Of a stretch of 64,000 bases of DNA, positions 44,871 through 54,016 are shown piece after piece (within the stretch, counting starts at the first letter, position 1; each line of letters opens with the position of its first letter). Origin of the DNA: an uncultured Roseovarius sp. (GTDB lineage: Bacteria > Pseudomonadota > Alphaproteobacteria > Rhodobacterales > Rhodobacteraceae); the NCBI RefSeq assembly GCF_947489715.1, contig NZ_CANLER010000008.1, positions 186,001-250,000 on the forward strand, written 5' to 3'. The notes beneath the pieces were generated by a model that saw nothing but the letters and a program-made list of their open reading frames with translations, did no database searches and was not told where the DNA came from. The position numbers and the translations under genes are program-made.

Positions 44871-46074
44871 TGCGATGTTCAATGCGCAGCTCGATGCGCT
44901 GAAAGATGAAGGCAACTACCGGATATTCGCCGAGCTTGAGCGACGATGCGGCGCCTTTCCAAAGGCAAAGAGCCATGACGAAAATGCCCCTGACGAGGTG
45001 ACGGTCTGGTGCTCCAACGACTATTTGGGCATGGGCCAGCATCCGATCGTTCGACAGACGATGAAGGATGTGATCGACAGCTGCGGCGCAGGCGCAGGCG
45101 GCACCCGGAATATATCGGGAACAAATCACCACCATGTTGCCCTTGAAAATGAGTTGGCCGATCTTCACGGCAAAGAGGACGCACTGCTCTTTACATCCGG
45201 CTACGTGTCAAACTGGGCGGCCCTTTCGACCTTGGGCAGCAGGTTGCCGGATGCAGTCATCCTGTCAGACTCGCTCAATCACGCATCAATGATCGAAGGT
45301 ATCCGCCATTCCCGCGCCAACAAGGTGATCTGGCGGCATAACGACCCCGAAGACCTGGATCGAAAACTCGCCGCCCTGCCCGCCAATGCACCCAAGATCG
45401 TCGCCTTCGAATCCGTGTATTCGATGGATGGTGACATCTGCCCGATGGCTGAAATCGTCGAGGTGGCGGAAAAGCACGGGGCGATGACATATCTGGATGA
45501 AGTCCACGCCGTCGGCCTCTACGGCCCGCGTGGCGGCGGTGTCAGCGAACGCGAAGGTCTGGCAGATCGGATCACCCTGATCGAAGGCACACTTGGCAAG
45601 GCCTATGGCTGTATGGGGGGATATGTCGCCGGATCGACCGCGCTTTGCGATTTCATCCGCTCGTTCGCTTCCGGGTTCATCTTTACCACGGCCCTGCCCC
45701 CGGCGGTGGCCGCGGCAGCAAAAGCGTCGATTGCGCATCTCAAGACCTCTGGCACTGAACGGCAGCGCCAAAGGCAGCAGGTTGCCCGCCTCAGATCTCA
45801 ACTCGACAAATGCGGCATCCCGCATATGGACAATCCCAGCCACATCATCCCTGTTCTTATCAAGGACCCGGTCAAATGCCGGATGCTGTCCGACATCCTG
45901 ATGCGCGACTATGGAATCTACGTTCAGCCGATCAATTATCCCACCGTTCCCAAGGGAACCGAGCGGCTGCGCTTTACGCCAGGACCCCTGCATTCCGACG
46001 CGGATATCGACCGCCTGGTCGAGGCCCTGAACGTGTTGTGGAAACAATGCGCAATCGCCCATGCGGTCGCTTGA
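44860..46074 (+). CDS. hemA: 5-aminolevulinate synthase
   Basis: PLP enzyme that condenses glycine and succinyl-CoA in the first step of tetrapyrrole synthesis. The protein has 404 residues from ATG 44860, with GGAGGGA before it. The PLP-lysine region is [18 protein letters not shown], and [20 protein letters not shown] is the glycine-rich substrate region. Encoding it within the PGC lets precursor flow follow pigment demand. Confidence 0.96.
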   Translation: MNFDAMFNAQLDALKDEGNYRIFAELERRCGAFPKAKSHDENAPDEVTVWCSNDYLGMGQHPIVRQTMKDVIDSCGAGAGGTRNISGTNHHHVALENELADLHGKEDALLFTSGYVSNWAALSTLGSRLPDAVILSDSLNHASMIEGIRHSRANKVIWRHNDPEDLDRKLAALPANAPKIVAFESVYSMDGDICPMAEIVEVAEKHGAMTYLDEVHAVGLYGPRGGGVSEREGLADRITLIEGTLGKAYGCMGGYVAGSTALCDFIRSFASGFIFTTALPPAVAAAAKASIAHLKTSGTERQRQRQQVARLRSQLDKCGIPHMDNPSHIIPVLIKDPVKCRMLSDILMRDYGIYVQPINYPTVPKGTERLRFTPGPLHSDADIDRLVEALNVLWKQCAIAHAVA

Positions 46075-46151
46075 TGGGCGAAACTTTCGAGGCAGCGTTG
46101 GCGATCTGGACGATGGGCTAAGCCACGTCGAAAAACCAACAGAGGTAAGAA

Positions 46152-46592
46152 ATGAATTCCAGAATTGTTACGATGTTTTCCGCCTTCGCGCTCGCGACGT
46201 CGGCCTATGCCGACGGGCACGCAACCGGGGACGCAGAGGCGGGCGAGAAAGAGTTCAAGAAATGCAAAGCCTGCCACATGATCCAGGACGCTGACGGTGC
46301 CGATATTGTCAAAGGGGGCAAGACGGGGCCAAACCTCTATGGCGTTTACACCCGTGCTGCCGGATCGGTGGAAGGGTTCAAATATTCAAAATCCGTAACC
46401 GCCGCAGGCGACGCCGGACTGGAATGGAATGAAGAGGACTTTGTAAACTATGTCGCGGACCCAACCGGATTTCTGCAAAGTTACCTCGATGACAGCAAGG
46501 CCAAGGGCAAAATGACATTCAAACTGAAAAATGGCGACAAAGCCAAAGATGTCTGGGCTTATCTGGTCTCAGTAGGTCCTGACGCCGAATAG
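46152..46592 (+). CDS. cycA: Cytochrome c2
   Basis: Periplasmic monoheme electron carrier between the cytochrome bc1 complex and the reaction centre. The 146-residue precursor has a signal peptide of about 20 residues (cleaved near AYADG), one heme site CKACH, and a methionine ligand in KMTFKLKNG. It has its own GAGG site 77 bases after hemA and ends in a strong hairpin. Confidence 0.94.
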   Translation: MNSRIVTMFSAFALATSAYADGHATGDAEAGEKEFKKCKACHMIQDADGADIVKGGKTGPNLYGVYTRAAGSVEGFKYSKSVTAAGDAGLEWNEEDFVNYVADPTGFLQSYLDDSKAKGKMTFKLKNGDKAKDVWAYLVSVGPDAE

Positions 46593-46619
46593 GCGCGTAT
46601 TACACCAACCGATAAAACA

Positions 46620-46652
46620 ACAGGCCGCAGCGAACCCAATCGCGCGGCCTGT
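46620..46652. terminator. Hairpin terminator between convergent cycA and dxs
   Basis: ACAGGCCGC (46620-46628) and GCGGCCTGT (46644-46652) make a perfect 9-bp GC-rich stem with a 15-base loop. On the plus strand it is followed by a short T-containing run (CTTGCATTT). It lies between the ends of the two long PGC transcripts and may serve both. Confidence 0.65.
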
Positions 46653-46671
46653 CTTGCATTTAACGTCTGTC

Positions 46672-48600
46672 TCAGCGCGCAAGCGTCAGCGGAACGACAT
46701 TGGCAGCCTGTCCCAGTGCAGCACGCGCAGCAGCGGCAATATCGCTCGCCGTCATGCCGGCGTCGGCATACATCTCGGCCGGGTTGGCCTGATTAATGAA
46801 ACGATCCGGCAGGCAGATGTTACGAATTGCAAGGCCACTGTCGAACGCCCCGTTGCGCGCCAAAGCATGCATGACAATCGAACCAAACCCGCCCTCGGCA
46901 CCTTGCTCGACCGTGATCAAGGCCCGGTGTTCACGCGCCAGTTTCAGCACAAGATCGGTATCAAGTGGCTTTGCGAACCGTGCATCGGCCAGGGTCACGC
47001 CCAGCCCGTCGCCGGCCAGCGCCTCTGCGGCCGCACGACATTCCGGCAGATGCGCCCCGAAGGACAGGATCGCCACGTCGTCACCTTGCTGTAGAATGCG
47101 CCCCTTGCCGATATCCAGTATCTCGCCACGTTCGGGCAGCTCTACACCCGTGCCCGCACCGCGCGGATAACGGAAGGCGATTGGCCCTTCGTCATACGCA
47201 CGCGCCGTTGCCACCATATGCACCAGTTCTGCCTCGTCCGAGGCAGCCATGACCGTGAAACCTGGCAGATTGCCAAGGTAGCCGATGTCGAACGCCCCGG
47301 CATGCGTGGCCCCATCGGCCCCCACCAGCCCGGCCCGGTCGATCGCAAAACGCACTGGCAATCCTTGCAGGGCCACGTCATGTACGACCTGATCATACCC
47401 GCGCTGCAGGAAGGTCGAATAGATCGAGCAGAAGGGCTTCAGGCCACTTGCCGCCATCCCCGCGCAAAACGTCACCGCGTGTTGCTCGGCGATTCCCACG
47501 TCAAAAACCCGCGCCGGAAACCGCTCGGCCATGATGTTCAGGCCGGTCCCCGACGGCATCGCCGCCGTTACGGCCACGATATCCGGGTCGCGCGCGGCTT
47601 CTTCCGTCAGTGCGGTGCCAAAGACCGAGGTATAGGACGGCGCCCCGCTGCCCTTCTTGGCCATTGCTCCGGTTTCCACGTTGAATTTCGAGACACCGTG
47701 ATATTTGTCGGCACTGGTCTCGGCCGGGGCATAGCCCTTGCCCTTGACCGTACAACAATGGATCAGAACCGGCCCGGTGGCCCGCACCCGTGCGGCGCGC
47801 AGCACCGGCAGAAGCTGGCGCATGTCATGCCCGTCAATTGGCCCGATATAGTCAAAACTAAGCTCTTCGAACAATGTCCCGGAACCCGTCAAACCGCTTG
47901 CCAATTGCCGCGCGCGACGGGCGCCCTCGCGGACGGGTGCCGGCAAGGCAGCTTCGAACCCCTCGGCCAACGATTTCATCTTGGCCAGCGGTTCATTGGC
48001 ATAAAGGCCGGAAAGATAAGTCGACATCGCACCCACTGGAGGGGCAATGCTCATCTCGTTGTCATTAAGGATCACAAAAAGCCGCCGCCCCTCGGCCCCG
48101 GCATTGTTCAACGCCTCATAGGCCATCCCCGCGCTGATCGCCCCATCGCCGATCACGGCGATTGCATCCCCCGTGGGTTGCCCCATGTCGCGCCCGACCG
48201 CAAAACCCAGCGCTGAACTGATCGAGGTTGAGCTATGCGCGGCACCAAACGGGTCAAACTTGGACTCGCTACGCTTGGTAAAGCCGCTCAACCCGTCCTT
48301 CTGGCGCAGGGTACGGATGCGGTCGCGCCGCCCGGTCAGGATTTTATGGGGGTAGCATTGGTGGCCCACATCCCAGATCAGTTTGTCCATCGGCGTGTTG
48401 AACACCGCGTGAATTGCCACGCTCAGCTCCACCACACCAAGGCCTGATCCCAGATGTCCACCGGTTTCCGAAACGGCGTCAATCACCTCGGCTCTCAGCT
48501 CATCAGCCAGGGCGGCCAATTGGTTATCGGGCAAATGCCGCAGATCAGCCGGGCCCGCAACGCGGTCAAGCAAGGGGGTTTTTGGTCGTTGATGGGTCAT
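46672..48600 (-). CDS. dxs: 1-deoxy-D-xylulose-5-phosphate synthase
   Basis: Thiamine-diphosphate enzyme that starts the MEP isoprenoid pathway. The 642-residue protein has the ThDP motif [18 protein letters not shown], an N-terminal [20 protein letters not shown], and the transketolase-like domain with [20 protein letters not shown]. It follows pufC on the same strand after about 107 bases, so it probably shares the puf transcript and supplies isoprenoid for pigments. Confidence 0.95.
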   Translation of the reverse strand: MTHQRPKTPLLDRVAGPADLRHLPDNQLAALADELRAEVIDAVSETGGHLGSGLGVVELSVAIHAVFNTPMDKLIWDVGHQCYPHKILTGRRDRIRTLRQKDGLSGFTKRSESKFDPFGAAHSSTSISSALGFAVGRDMGQPTGDAIAVIGDGAISAGMAYEALNNAGAEGRRLFVILNDNEMSIAPPVGAMSTYLSGLYANEPLAKMKSLAEGFEAALPAPVREGARRARQLASGLTGSGTLFEELSFDYIGPIDGHDMRQLLPVLRAARVRATGPVLIHCCTVKGKGYAPAETSADKYHGVSKFNVETGAMAKKGSGAPSYTSVFGTALTEEAARDPDIVAVTAAMPSGTGLNIMAERFPARVFDVGIAEQHAVTFCAGMAASGLKPFCSIYSTFLQRGYDQVVHDVALQGLPVRFAIDRAGLVGADGATHAGAFDIGYLGNLPGFTVMAASDEAELVHMVATARAYDEGPIAFRYPRGAGTGVELPERGEILDIGKGRILQQGDDVAILSFGAHLPECRAAAEALAGDGLGVTLADARFAKPLDTDLVLKLAREHRALITVEQGAEGGFGSIVMHALARNGAFDSGLAIRNICLPDRFINQANPAEMYADAGMTASDIAAAARAALGQAANVVPLTLAR

Positions 48601-48678
48601 CGCACGCCCTCCTTTCGGGGTGGGTGGCGTCGCCCATGCGGCGGTTGTCGCCTTGGGGCGGCGCGATGGAAATGACGA

Positions 48679-48696
48679 CGGCCCGGTCGGGGGCCG
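48679..48696 (-). terminator. Possible hairpin after pufC
   Basis: Inverted repeat CGGCCC / GGGCCG with a 6-base loop between pufC and dxs. There is no T-run after it, so it may stabilise the 3' end of puf mRNA or attenuate dxs rather than terminate fully. Confidence 0.3.
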
Positions 48697-48707
48697 ATAT
48701 CCTTAGC

Positions 48708-49799
48708 TCAATTGCCGTATTCTGGTGCTTCAGACGTGGCCAGCTCCGGCCAGTCGCCGATCACATTGGTACCCTGAAGCGGTTGCTGATACCCTTTGTG
48801 ACATGTCTTGCAGGCCGCTTTCGGGGCGTCCTGATGCACTGGCCCCAGACGCTCTTCGGGCAACAGGCCTTCCAGCGGCACAAGGTACTCGTTGTTGATT
48901 TCCTGCACCATCTGGATGCCAAGGCTTTCTGTACCCCATTGCGGGGTGACCTGAGAGCCATCGTAAAATGCACGGGTGTTGTGGCAGAAAGTACAATTCA
49001 CACCCAGAGAGTTTGCCACGTAGTTCATCAACGCATAGGTGCGCTCGGCGTGTTGAATACCCGGATAGTCATCTTTGCCCGGAATGCCAGCAACCCGCGA
49101 CTCGAAATCATGCACGCCGATCGTTCCGTAATCCAACAGGAATGTCTCCAGCGCATCCGACGGCAACGAGGTAAAACTGCTCAGCGGTGTCGTCCGGTTC
49201 TGAACCGCAGACCAACCTTCGGTGGCCTTGCTGACAGGCGTCGCCTTGAACCAGACTTCACTTGGCACCGGTTCGCCGCGATGGCAGGTGAAACAGGTCA
49301 CGCCGACCTCCTTGTTGGCGTTGACATGGCCATCCCAGTTTTCATTGATGTTCCGGGTCATGGTGATCATCACATGGCCCACCGCCGTCTGGTAGGATTC
49401 CGCATCGTCAAAAAGGTCGGGAATACCGGTCCAGGCCCGCATCGCAGCCAGAAGACGATCATAGTTTTCTATGGTCAGGTTCTCCAAACCCGGCGGCACA
49501 TTCTCTCGTGCGGCCCCGGCAGTCTGCTCGCTGCCAGTTGGCACAACCGGGTCCGAAGTCGAACTCAGAAAAAGCTCGATCGTGGGGTCAGGCTTGGCCA
49601 GGTCTGACTTGAATTCGACCACCTCCATGCCTGTGCCACGCGGTCCGGTCTGCAGGCTCGCCGTTGCAAAAGGCTGCCCAAGGACGATCAGCGCGATAAC
49701 GGCGATCACCGCCACCCCCACCGCCCCAAAGATAATCGCGGGACGTTCGACATCCGTCGGGTTTTCGCGATTCCACTTGCTGAACCAGTCAGGTAACAT
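48708..49799 (-). CDS. pufC: Reaction-centre cytochrome c subunit, triheme type
   Basis: Multiheme electron donor to the reaction-centre special pair, 363 residues. An uncleaved N-terminal membrane anchor lies near residues 20-42; no lipobox cysteine is visible. Only three heme sites are present: CFTCH, CTFCH and CKTCH. Where tetraheme forms have a first CxxCH after LLAAMRAW, this protein reads TGIPDLFDD. Rhodovulum sulfidophilum also has a triheme PufC. The start is set by GGAGGAG overlapping the pufM stop. Confidence 0.93.
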   Translation of the reverse strand: MLPDWFSKWNRENPTDVERPAIIFGAVGVAVIAVIALIVLGQPFATASLQTGPRGTGMEVVEFKSDLAKPDPTIELFLSSTSDPVVPTGSEQTAGAARENVPPGLENLTIENYDRLLAAMRAWTGIPDLFDDAESYQTAVGHVMITMTRNINENWDGHVNANKEVGVTCFTCHRGEPVPSEVWFKATPVSKATEGWSAVQNRTTPLSSFTSLPSDALETFLLDYGTIGVHDFESRVAGIPGKDDYPGIQHAERTYALMNYVANSLGVNCTFCHNTRAFYDGSQVTPQWGTESLGIQMVQEINNEYLVPLEGLLPEERLGPVHQDAPKAACKTCHKGYQQPLQGTNVIGDWPELATSEAPEYGN

Positions 49800-49802
49800 G
49801 AT

Positions 49803-50789
49803 CTACTCCTCCCGCCCGATAAAGGCTTCGTAAGAGCCATAGTTTTCGTAGCCGTACGAGCCGTCATACATCGGCGCAAAATTGTGCTCCTGCGCCCAGA
49901 TGAACCAGTTATCGACCACCGTACCGGTCAGCAGGATGCCAATCCCGCCAGTGATCGGCGTCAGCACCGCAAACCACCAGGCCCAGCGGTGAATGCCCTC
50001 CATCGTCGCGTTGAACCCCATGGTCCAGCGCCAGAAAAGCGCTGCGCGTTCGGTGGCCGTGCCGCGATCCACGATCTGCTCCAGCTCACGATCACCGCCA
50101 AAGCGGGTCACCGCCAGAATGGTCGCGCCATGCATCGCAAACAGCAGGACCGAGCCATAGAGGAAGACGATCGAAAGACAGTGGAACGGGTTATAGTAAA
50201 GGTTGCCATAGCGGATCGAGAACGCCGTGGTCCAATCCAGGTGGGGGAAGATCCCATACGGCACCGCCTCGGACCACGACCCCATCAAGATCGGGCGGAA
50301 GAGGCCCAGCACCAGGAAAAGCCAGATGGCCGACGCAAAGGCCCAGGCCACGTGCTTGCCCATCTTGTGTTGTTCAGCAAGCAGATAGGTGCGCAGCCAC
50401 CAGGTGCAGACGCTGACCAAAAGCAGGAAGGACGCGATGATGTACCAGCCACCATCCTGTAACGGCGGCATTCTCAGCCCGTATTCAGGGCTGGGCGGCT
50501 CAAGCGCCAGCCAGAAACCCTGCCGCAGAAACTCGGGGATCGACCAGTTGACCTGCGCCAGCATGTTGATCCCGATGATATTCATGCACAGAATGAACGT
50601 GGCCGCGCTGACCATCCCGGTCCATCCCAGATAGATCGGACCTATTTGCGCGTTACCAATCCAGCCCACCAGCTTGCTGTAGAACGGTTGCAGCATCCGT
50701 TCGGCGGCCATGTTGTTTTCGTTGTCCATGCCCATTTCCGGCGGGCCCTGGACCTGTACCTGCGTGAATATGTTCTGATACTCAGCCAT
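49803..50789 (-). CDS. pufM: Reaction-centre M subunit
   Basis: Pigment-binding core subunit, 328 residues from ATG 50789; GTG 50795 is an alternative two codons upstream. It has five transmembrane helices and the bacteriochlorophyll/iron ligands in [20 protein letters not shown] and [16 protein letters not shown]. The C-terminal extension ([19 protein letters not shown]) is typical of species with a bound PufC. It begins 2 bases after the pufL stop. Confidence 0.96.
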   Translation of the reverse strand: MAEYQNIFTQVQVQGPPEMGMDNENNMAAERMLQPFYSKLVGWIGNAQIGPIYLGWTGMVSAATFILCMNIIGINMLAQVNWSIPEFLRQGFWLALEPPSPEYGLRMPPLQDGGWYIIASFLLLVSVCTWWLRTYLLAEQHKMGKHVAWAFASAIWLFLVLGLFRPILMGSWSEAVPYGIFPHLDWTTAFSIRYGNLYYNPFHCLSIVFLYGSVLLFAMHGATILAVTRFGGDRELEQIVDRGTATERAALFWRWTMGFNATMEGIHRWAWWFAVLTPITGGIGILLTGTVVDNWFIWAQEHNFAPMYDGSYGYENYGSYEAFIGREE

Positions 50790-50791
50790 GA

Positions 50792-51631
50792 TCACATCCC
50801 TCCCTGTCCGGGCCAGATCGGCAGCTCAAGCCACCAGTTCCACCATTCGGGCCAGCCTTTTGTCCAAACCGGGCCGCTGATGATGATGCATACGGCCGAG
50901 AAAAAGACCGCGTTGATCGCAAGCAGAAAGCCGAGCCGGTGAATGCCCAGCGTACCGATCGAATAGCCGATGAAATCGCGAAAGAACGTATCTTCGTGAT
51001 CCGGCGTTTTCATCTCTTCGCCTTTTTCCGGATTGGCCGCACTCAGGATCAGCCCGCCATGCAGTGCCAGCGCAAAGCAGGTGGCAAAGAACAGCGACAC
51101 CGCAAGCATATGCGCCGGGTTGTAATGGAAATGCAGATAGGCATAGCCGGTGTTGCTGACCCAATCGAGATGGCTGAAAATCCCGTAAGGGAACCCATGC
51201 CCCCACGCCCCCATCAGGAGGGGCCGGAAGATTACCAGCGTCATGTAGGCCAGAATGGCAAAGCTGAAGGCAAACGGCACATGATACCCGATGCCGAGCT
51301 TGCGACAGATCTCAACCTCGCGCAGCGCCCAGCTGATGAAGGCGCCGGTGGCGCAAATCGTGATGATCTGCCACAGCCCCCCTTCCATCAGGGGCGCAAC
51401 CCCAAGGCCGTAACTCAGATCCGGCGGCGCGATATTGATCAGCCAGGGGTTCCATGTCCCCTGATGCGCAGCACCCCAGAAAATCAGAATTGTCCCGAGC
51501 AGCGCAAAAAACGCCGTCGTGACGCCAAAAAAGCCGACATAAAAAGGACCCACCCAAAAGTCGAACAGATCGCCGCCGATAAGCGTTCCACCGCGGACGC
51601 GATACTTTCTTTCAAAGCTGAGCAAAGCCAT
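50792..51631 (-). CDS. pufL: Reaction-centre L subunit
   Basis: Pigment-binding core subunit, 279 residues from ATG 51631 ([15 protein letters not shown]), with GGAGAG before it. Ligand regions are [26 protein letters not shown] (two histidines) and [15 protein letters not shown]. The longer frame to 51667 has no good ribosome site. It follows the pufA stop by about 130 bases, where an mRNA hairpin lies. Confidence 0.96.
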   Translation of the reverse strand: MALLSFERKYRVRGGTLIGGDLFDFWVGPFYVGFFGVTTAFFALLGTILIFWGAAHQGTWNPWLINIAPPDLSYGLGVAPLMEGGLWQIITICATGAFISWALREVEICRKLGIGYHVPFAFSFAILAYMTLVIFRPLLMGAWGHGFPYGIFSHLDWVSNTGYAYLHFHYNPAHMLAVSLFFATCFALALHGGLILSAANPEKGEEMKTPDHEDTFFRDFIGYSIGTLGIHRLGFLLAINAVFFSAVCIIISGPVWTKGWPEWWNWWLELPIWPGQGGM

Positions 51632-51700
51632 CTTTTCTCTCCGCATCTGGCGGCTTTTTCGGTTCAAACCTCAAGCCGTCGTTATTTTTTTGTTCCGTTT

Positions 51701-51730
51701 GTTGCGGGCGACGAGCATGCCGCCCGCAAC
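51701..51730 (-). promoter_or_regulatory. Intercistronic pufA-pufL mRNA hairpin
   Basis: GTTGCGGGCG (51701-51710) and CGCCCGCAAC (51721-51730) form a perfect 10-bp stem with a 10-base loop. On the transcript it lies 28 bases after the pufA stop and is followed by an A-rich, not U-rich, stretch. Comparable hairpins in Rhodobacter protect the pufBA message from decay and raise antenna over reaction-centre protein. Confidence 0.75.
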
Positions 51731-51758
51731 GGTCTTCGTAAGGACTTGCGCCCTTGGC

Positions 51759-51926
51759 TCATTCGTCTGCGGCAGCCCGTGACGCGGCAGCGTTTTCAAA
51801 CCAGTTGACGCCGTTCGACAGAACCACCAGGTGGATCATCACAGCCAACAGGAAGAGAAAAACGCCCTGCGCAACAAACACGCGGCGTGGATCAAAAATG
51901 AGCCAGATCTTGTAGAACTTGGACAT
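51759..51926 (-). CDS. pufA: Light-harvesting 1 alpha polypeptide
   Basis: A 55-residue LH1 alpha chain, read by translation of the minus strand. It starts [20 protein letters not shown], the classical alpha-chain head, and the membrane helix carries the bacteriochlorophyll-ligand histidine in [14 protein letters not shown] tail rich in alanine follows. It lies 14 bases after pufB. Together with PufB it makes the core antenna around the reaction centre. Confidence 0.95.
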   Translation of the reverse strand: MSKFYKIWLIFDPRRVFVAQGVFLFLLAVMIHLVVLSNGVNWFENAAASRAAADE

Positions 51927-51940
51927 TTATCAATCCTTCC

Positions 51941-52090
51941 TCAGAACCAAGGCGCCCAGATGTAGGTCGCAAGATGTGCAACCACTGCAATCACCACAAA
52001 TAGCCAAAGGCCACTCATGTAGACGGAATGCAGCTCCTGGGCTTGCTCGTCGGTGAGACCTGTAAAAGACAGGTCGGTGTTATCAGCCAT
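51941..52090 (-). CDS. pufB: Light-harvesting 1 beta polypeptide
   Basis: A 49-residue LH1 beta chain found by direct translation. It starts [20 protein letters not shown], has the conserved [13 protein letters not shown] block, and ends with [12 protein letters not shown], where the histidine ligates bacteriochlorophyll. A strong GGAGG sits before the ATG. It precedes pufA, as in all puf operons. Confidence 0.95.
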   Translation of the reverse strand: MADNTDLSFTGLTDEQAQELHSVYMSGLWLFVVIAVVAHLATYIWAPWF

Positions 52091-52223
52091 AAACTTTCCT
52101 CCGGAACGTTACGCTGACGCCGCGTACCCCGCGGCCGGGTCCGTCGGGGCCGGTCTGGCCCCTCAGGGGTCTGTCCGCCCTCGCGGGCAGGCAGTCGGGT
52201 CTCGGATCATGGGCCACCATGGC
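52091..52223 (-). promoter_or_regulatory. pufQ-pufB intercistronic region with GC-rich inverted repeats
   Basis: 133 bases very rich in G and C. Small inverted repeats are visible, such as CCCCT-AGGGG near 52160 and GCCC-GGGC near 52182. The region is likely a processing or stability zone of the puf message. No gene is seen. Confidence 0.4.
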
Positions 52224-52445
52224 TCAGACCGAGAATATGATGGGCGTCAGCCTGTCGGCTTCAGACCATGCACGTGCCATCGGTCCTCGCACATTCAGCG
52301 AACCGCGGCGCACAACGTCGCGGCCCCAGCGGAAGTGGGCAGATGGCAGGGCAAAAAGGAAAATGATCGTGAAATAGACCCAGAACTCGACACTACGGCG
52401 CCCCTTGCGGGCGCGGGGCGGTGGGTTTGATGTCATATCAGTCAT
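52224..52445 (-). CDS. pufQ: PufQ, regulator of bacteriochlorophyll synthesis/assembly
   Basis: A 73-residue protein with one membrane span. It starts MTDMTSNPPPRARKGRRSVE and continues FWVYFTIIFLFALPSAHF, the conserved PufQ core. Function is thought to be in pigment delivery during complex assembly. It starts 4 bases after the bchZ stop, linking the bchCXYZ genes to puf in one superoperon. Confidence 0.9.
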   Translation of the reverse strand: MTDMTSNPPPRARKGRRSVEFWVYFTIIFLFALPSAHFRWGRDVVRRGSLNVRGPMARAWSEADRLTPIIFSV

Positions 52446-52449
52446 GAGG

Positions 52450-53922
52450 TTACTCCTCTTTCTGGGTTTGGTCGCTTTCAGGCGAAAGCGCCCGGACGTA
52501 TTCGACTACAACGCGTTCGGCACCCTGTCGCAGGGCGGATTCCTCGGCAGCGTCGCGTAAGGTTTTTGCAGCGGAAATTCGGGTCAGGATCGGATGGCTT
52601 GAAACGATCCGGTCCAGTTCTTTCTGAGCGTCCGCATCCCACGGGAAATCCCGTCGAAGCGGTGTCGGCGTGGCCTTGGCAGCATCCATGTCGGTCGCCA
52701 GCGGCAGTATATGAAACAGCGCGTCAAAAAGGCCGTTACACACCTCCTGCACCAGATACGTGGCCCCGGCATATCCCATCATCGGCGTGCCCGTTGCACG
52801 ACGGATCGCCGCCCCCGGAAAGCTGGCTGGAATGAACGCCGGTTTTGGCCCATGTCCGGCCTGCAACTCTGCCAGGTACATCTTTTCGTTGATCGACCCC
52901 ATCAGGATCAGGGGCCTGTGCTGGCCGATCAGCGCCCGAACCTCCTCGTTGTTGGTCTTGCTGCCCGCGCAGCGCGCCACCGCAAAGGCGCAGGGCAATC
53001 CCATATCGTTTTCAAGGAAATTACGGATGCCGCGGGCATAGGTCTCATTGGCGACGATCCCAAAACTGGCCGTGGCAAAGAAATCCTGCGTCACGCTGCG
53101 CCAAAGGTCCCAGACCGGCTTGATTGTCGAATGTTTCTCGCGGGTGATAAACGGTTCGGGGTCCAGCCCCAGCATATCGCCCAGCTTGCGTAAAAAGAGT
53201 GTCGTGGATTCGATGCCGATCGGCGCTTGAAGATACGGCTTTTCAAGAAGCTCGCTCAGGCCACGGCCAAATTCGCGGTACATGCAGATATTCAAATCCG
53301 CATTCACAAGGTCACGCATCTCAGCCAAATGCGCACCCAACGGCAGCACCATGTTGACCTCGGCCCCGATGCCTTCGACCAGACGCCGGATTTCATGCAG
53401 GTCCGATGGCATGTTGAACGTGCCATACATCGGCCCCAGAATATTGACGCGTGGCGCGGCCCCTTCTTCGCGCTTTTTCTCGCGCGGCATCCGGCCCTTG
53501 GTCATACCGAACTCGGTGAAAAGCCAGGTCATCGCCCGGTCTGCCGCCTCCCATTGATCTTCATCGATGGTGCGCGGCAGGAAGCGTTGAATGTTGGTCC
53601 CCTGAGGTGTCACGCCACCACCGATCATCTCGGCGATGGACCCGGTAACCACCACGGCGGGCAATGCCGGGTCGAGTGTACCCCAGGCGCGTTTCATCGC
53701 CCCTTCGGTCCCTTCGCGGCCCAGCTCCTCTTCGCCCAGTCCAGTGACAACAATCGGCAATTCATGCGGCGGCAGCGCATCGGTGTAATGCAAGACACTC
53801 GTCACCGGCAGGTTTTCACACCCCACCGGGCCGTCGATCACGACCTGCAACCCCTTGACGGCACAGAAGGCATATACCGCCCCCCAATAGCCACCAGCGC
53901 GATCATGATCCTGAATCAGCAT
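52450..53922 (-). CDS. bchZ: Chlorophyllide a reductase subunit Z
   Basis: NifK-like subunit of the enzyme that reduces ring B to the bacteriochlorin. The protein has 490 residues from ATG 53922 ([20 protein letters not shown]). Cysteines in FCAVKG and GPVGCENLP are in the cluster region. A longer frame to 53961 would enter the tandem repeats upstream and is less likely. It works with BchX and BchY, encoded just before it. Confidence 0.95.
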   Translation of the reverse strand: MLIQDHDRAGGYWGAVYAFCAVKGLQVVIDGPVGCENLPVTSVLHYTDALPPHELPIVVTGLGEEELGREGTEGAMKRAWGTLDPALPAVVVTGSIAEMIGGGVTPQGTNIQRFLPRTIDEDQWEAADRAMTWLFTEFGMTKGRMPREKKREEGAAPRVNILGPMYGTFNMPSDLHEIRRLVEGIGAEVNMVLPLGAHLAEMRDLVNADLNICMYREFGRGLSELLEKPYLQAPIGIESTTLFLRKLGDMLGLDPEPFITREKHSTIKPVWDLWRSVTQDFFATASFGIVANETYARGIRNFLENDMGLPCAFAVARCAGSKTNNEEVRALIGQHRPLILMGSINEKMYLAELQAGHGPKPAFIPASFPGAAIRRATGTPMMGYAGATYLVQEVCNGLFDALFHILPLATDMDAAKATPTPLRRDFPWDADAQKELDRIVSSHPILTRISAAKTLRDAAEESALRQGAERVVVEYVRALSPESDQTQKEE

Positions 53923-53959
53923 GGCGCACCTGCCCGGATACCGACATTTCCACCGACGC

Positions 53960-53992
53960 AATACCGACGTAATACCGACGTAATACCGACGT
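53960..53992. repeat. Three perfect 11-base tandem repeats between bchY and bchZ
   Basis: The unit AATACCGACGT occurs three times end to end (53960-53970, 53971-53981, 53982-53992), with partial similarity just to the left (CACCGACGC). It occupies most of the 94-base gap between the bchY stop and the bchZ start. It may vary in copy number between strains and influence spacing or translation of bchZ. Confidence 0.85.
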
Positions 53993-54016
53993 TGGATTTC
54001 GCGGTGTCAAAGCACA

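Noticed and set aside
47218..48216. 332-residue plus-strand open frame
   Set aside because: Antisense to dxs; composition is that of a shadow frame and no domain is visible.
52150..52200. GC-rich inverted repeats before pufB as a terminator
   Set aside because: No T-run follows and the puf genes must be transcribed through it; treated as an intercistronic structure instead.
53960..53992. CRISPR-like array
   Set aside because: The repeats are 11 bases long and directly adjacent, with no spacers and no cas genes nearby.
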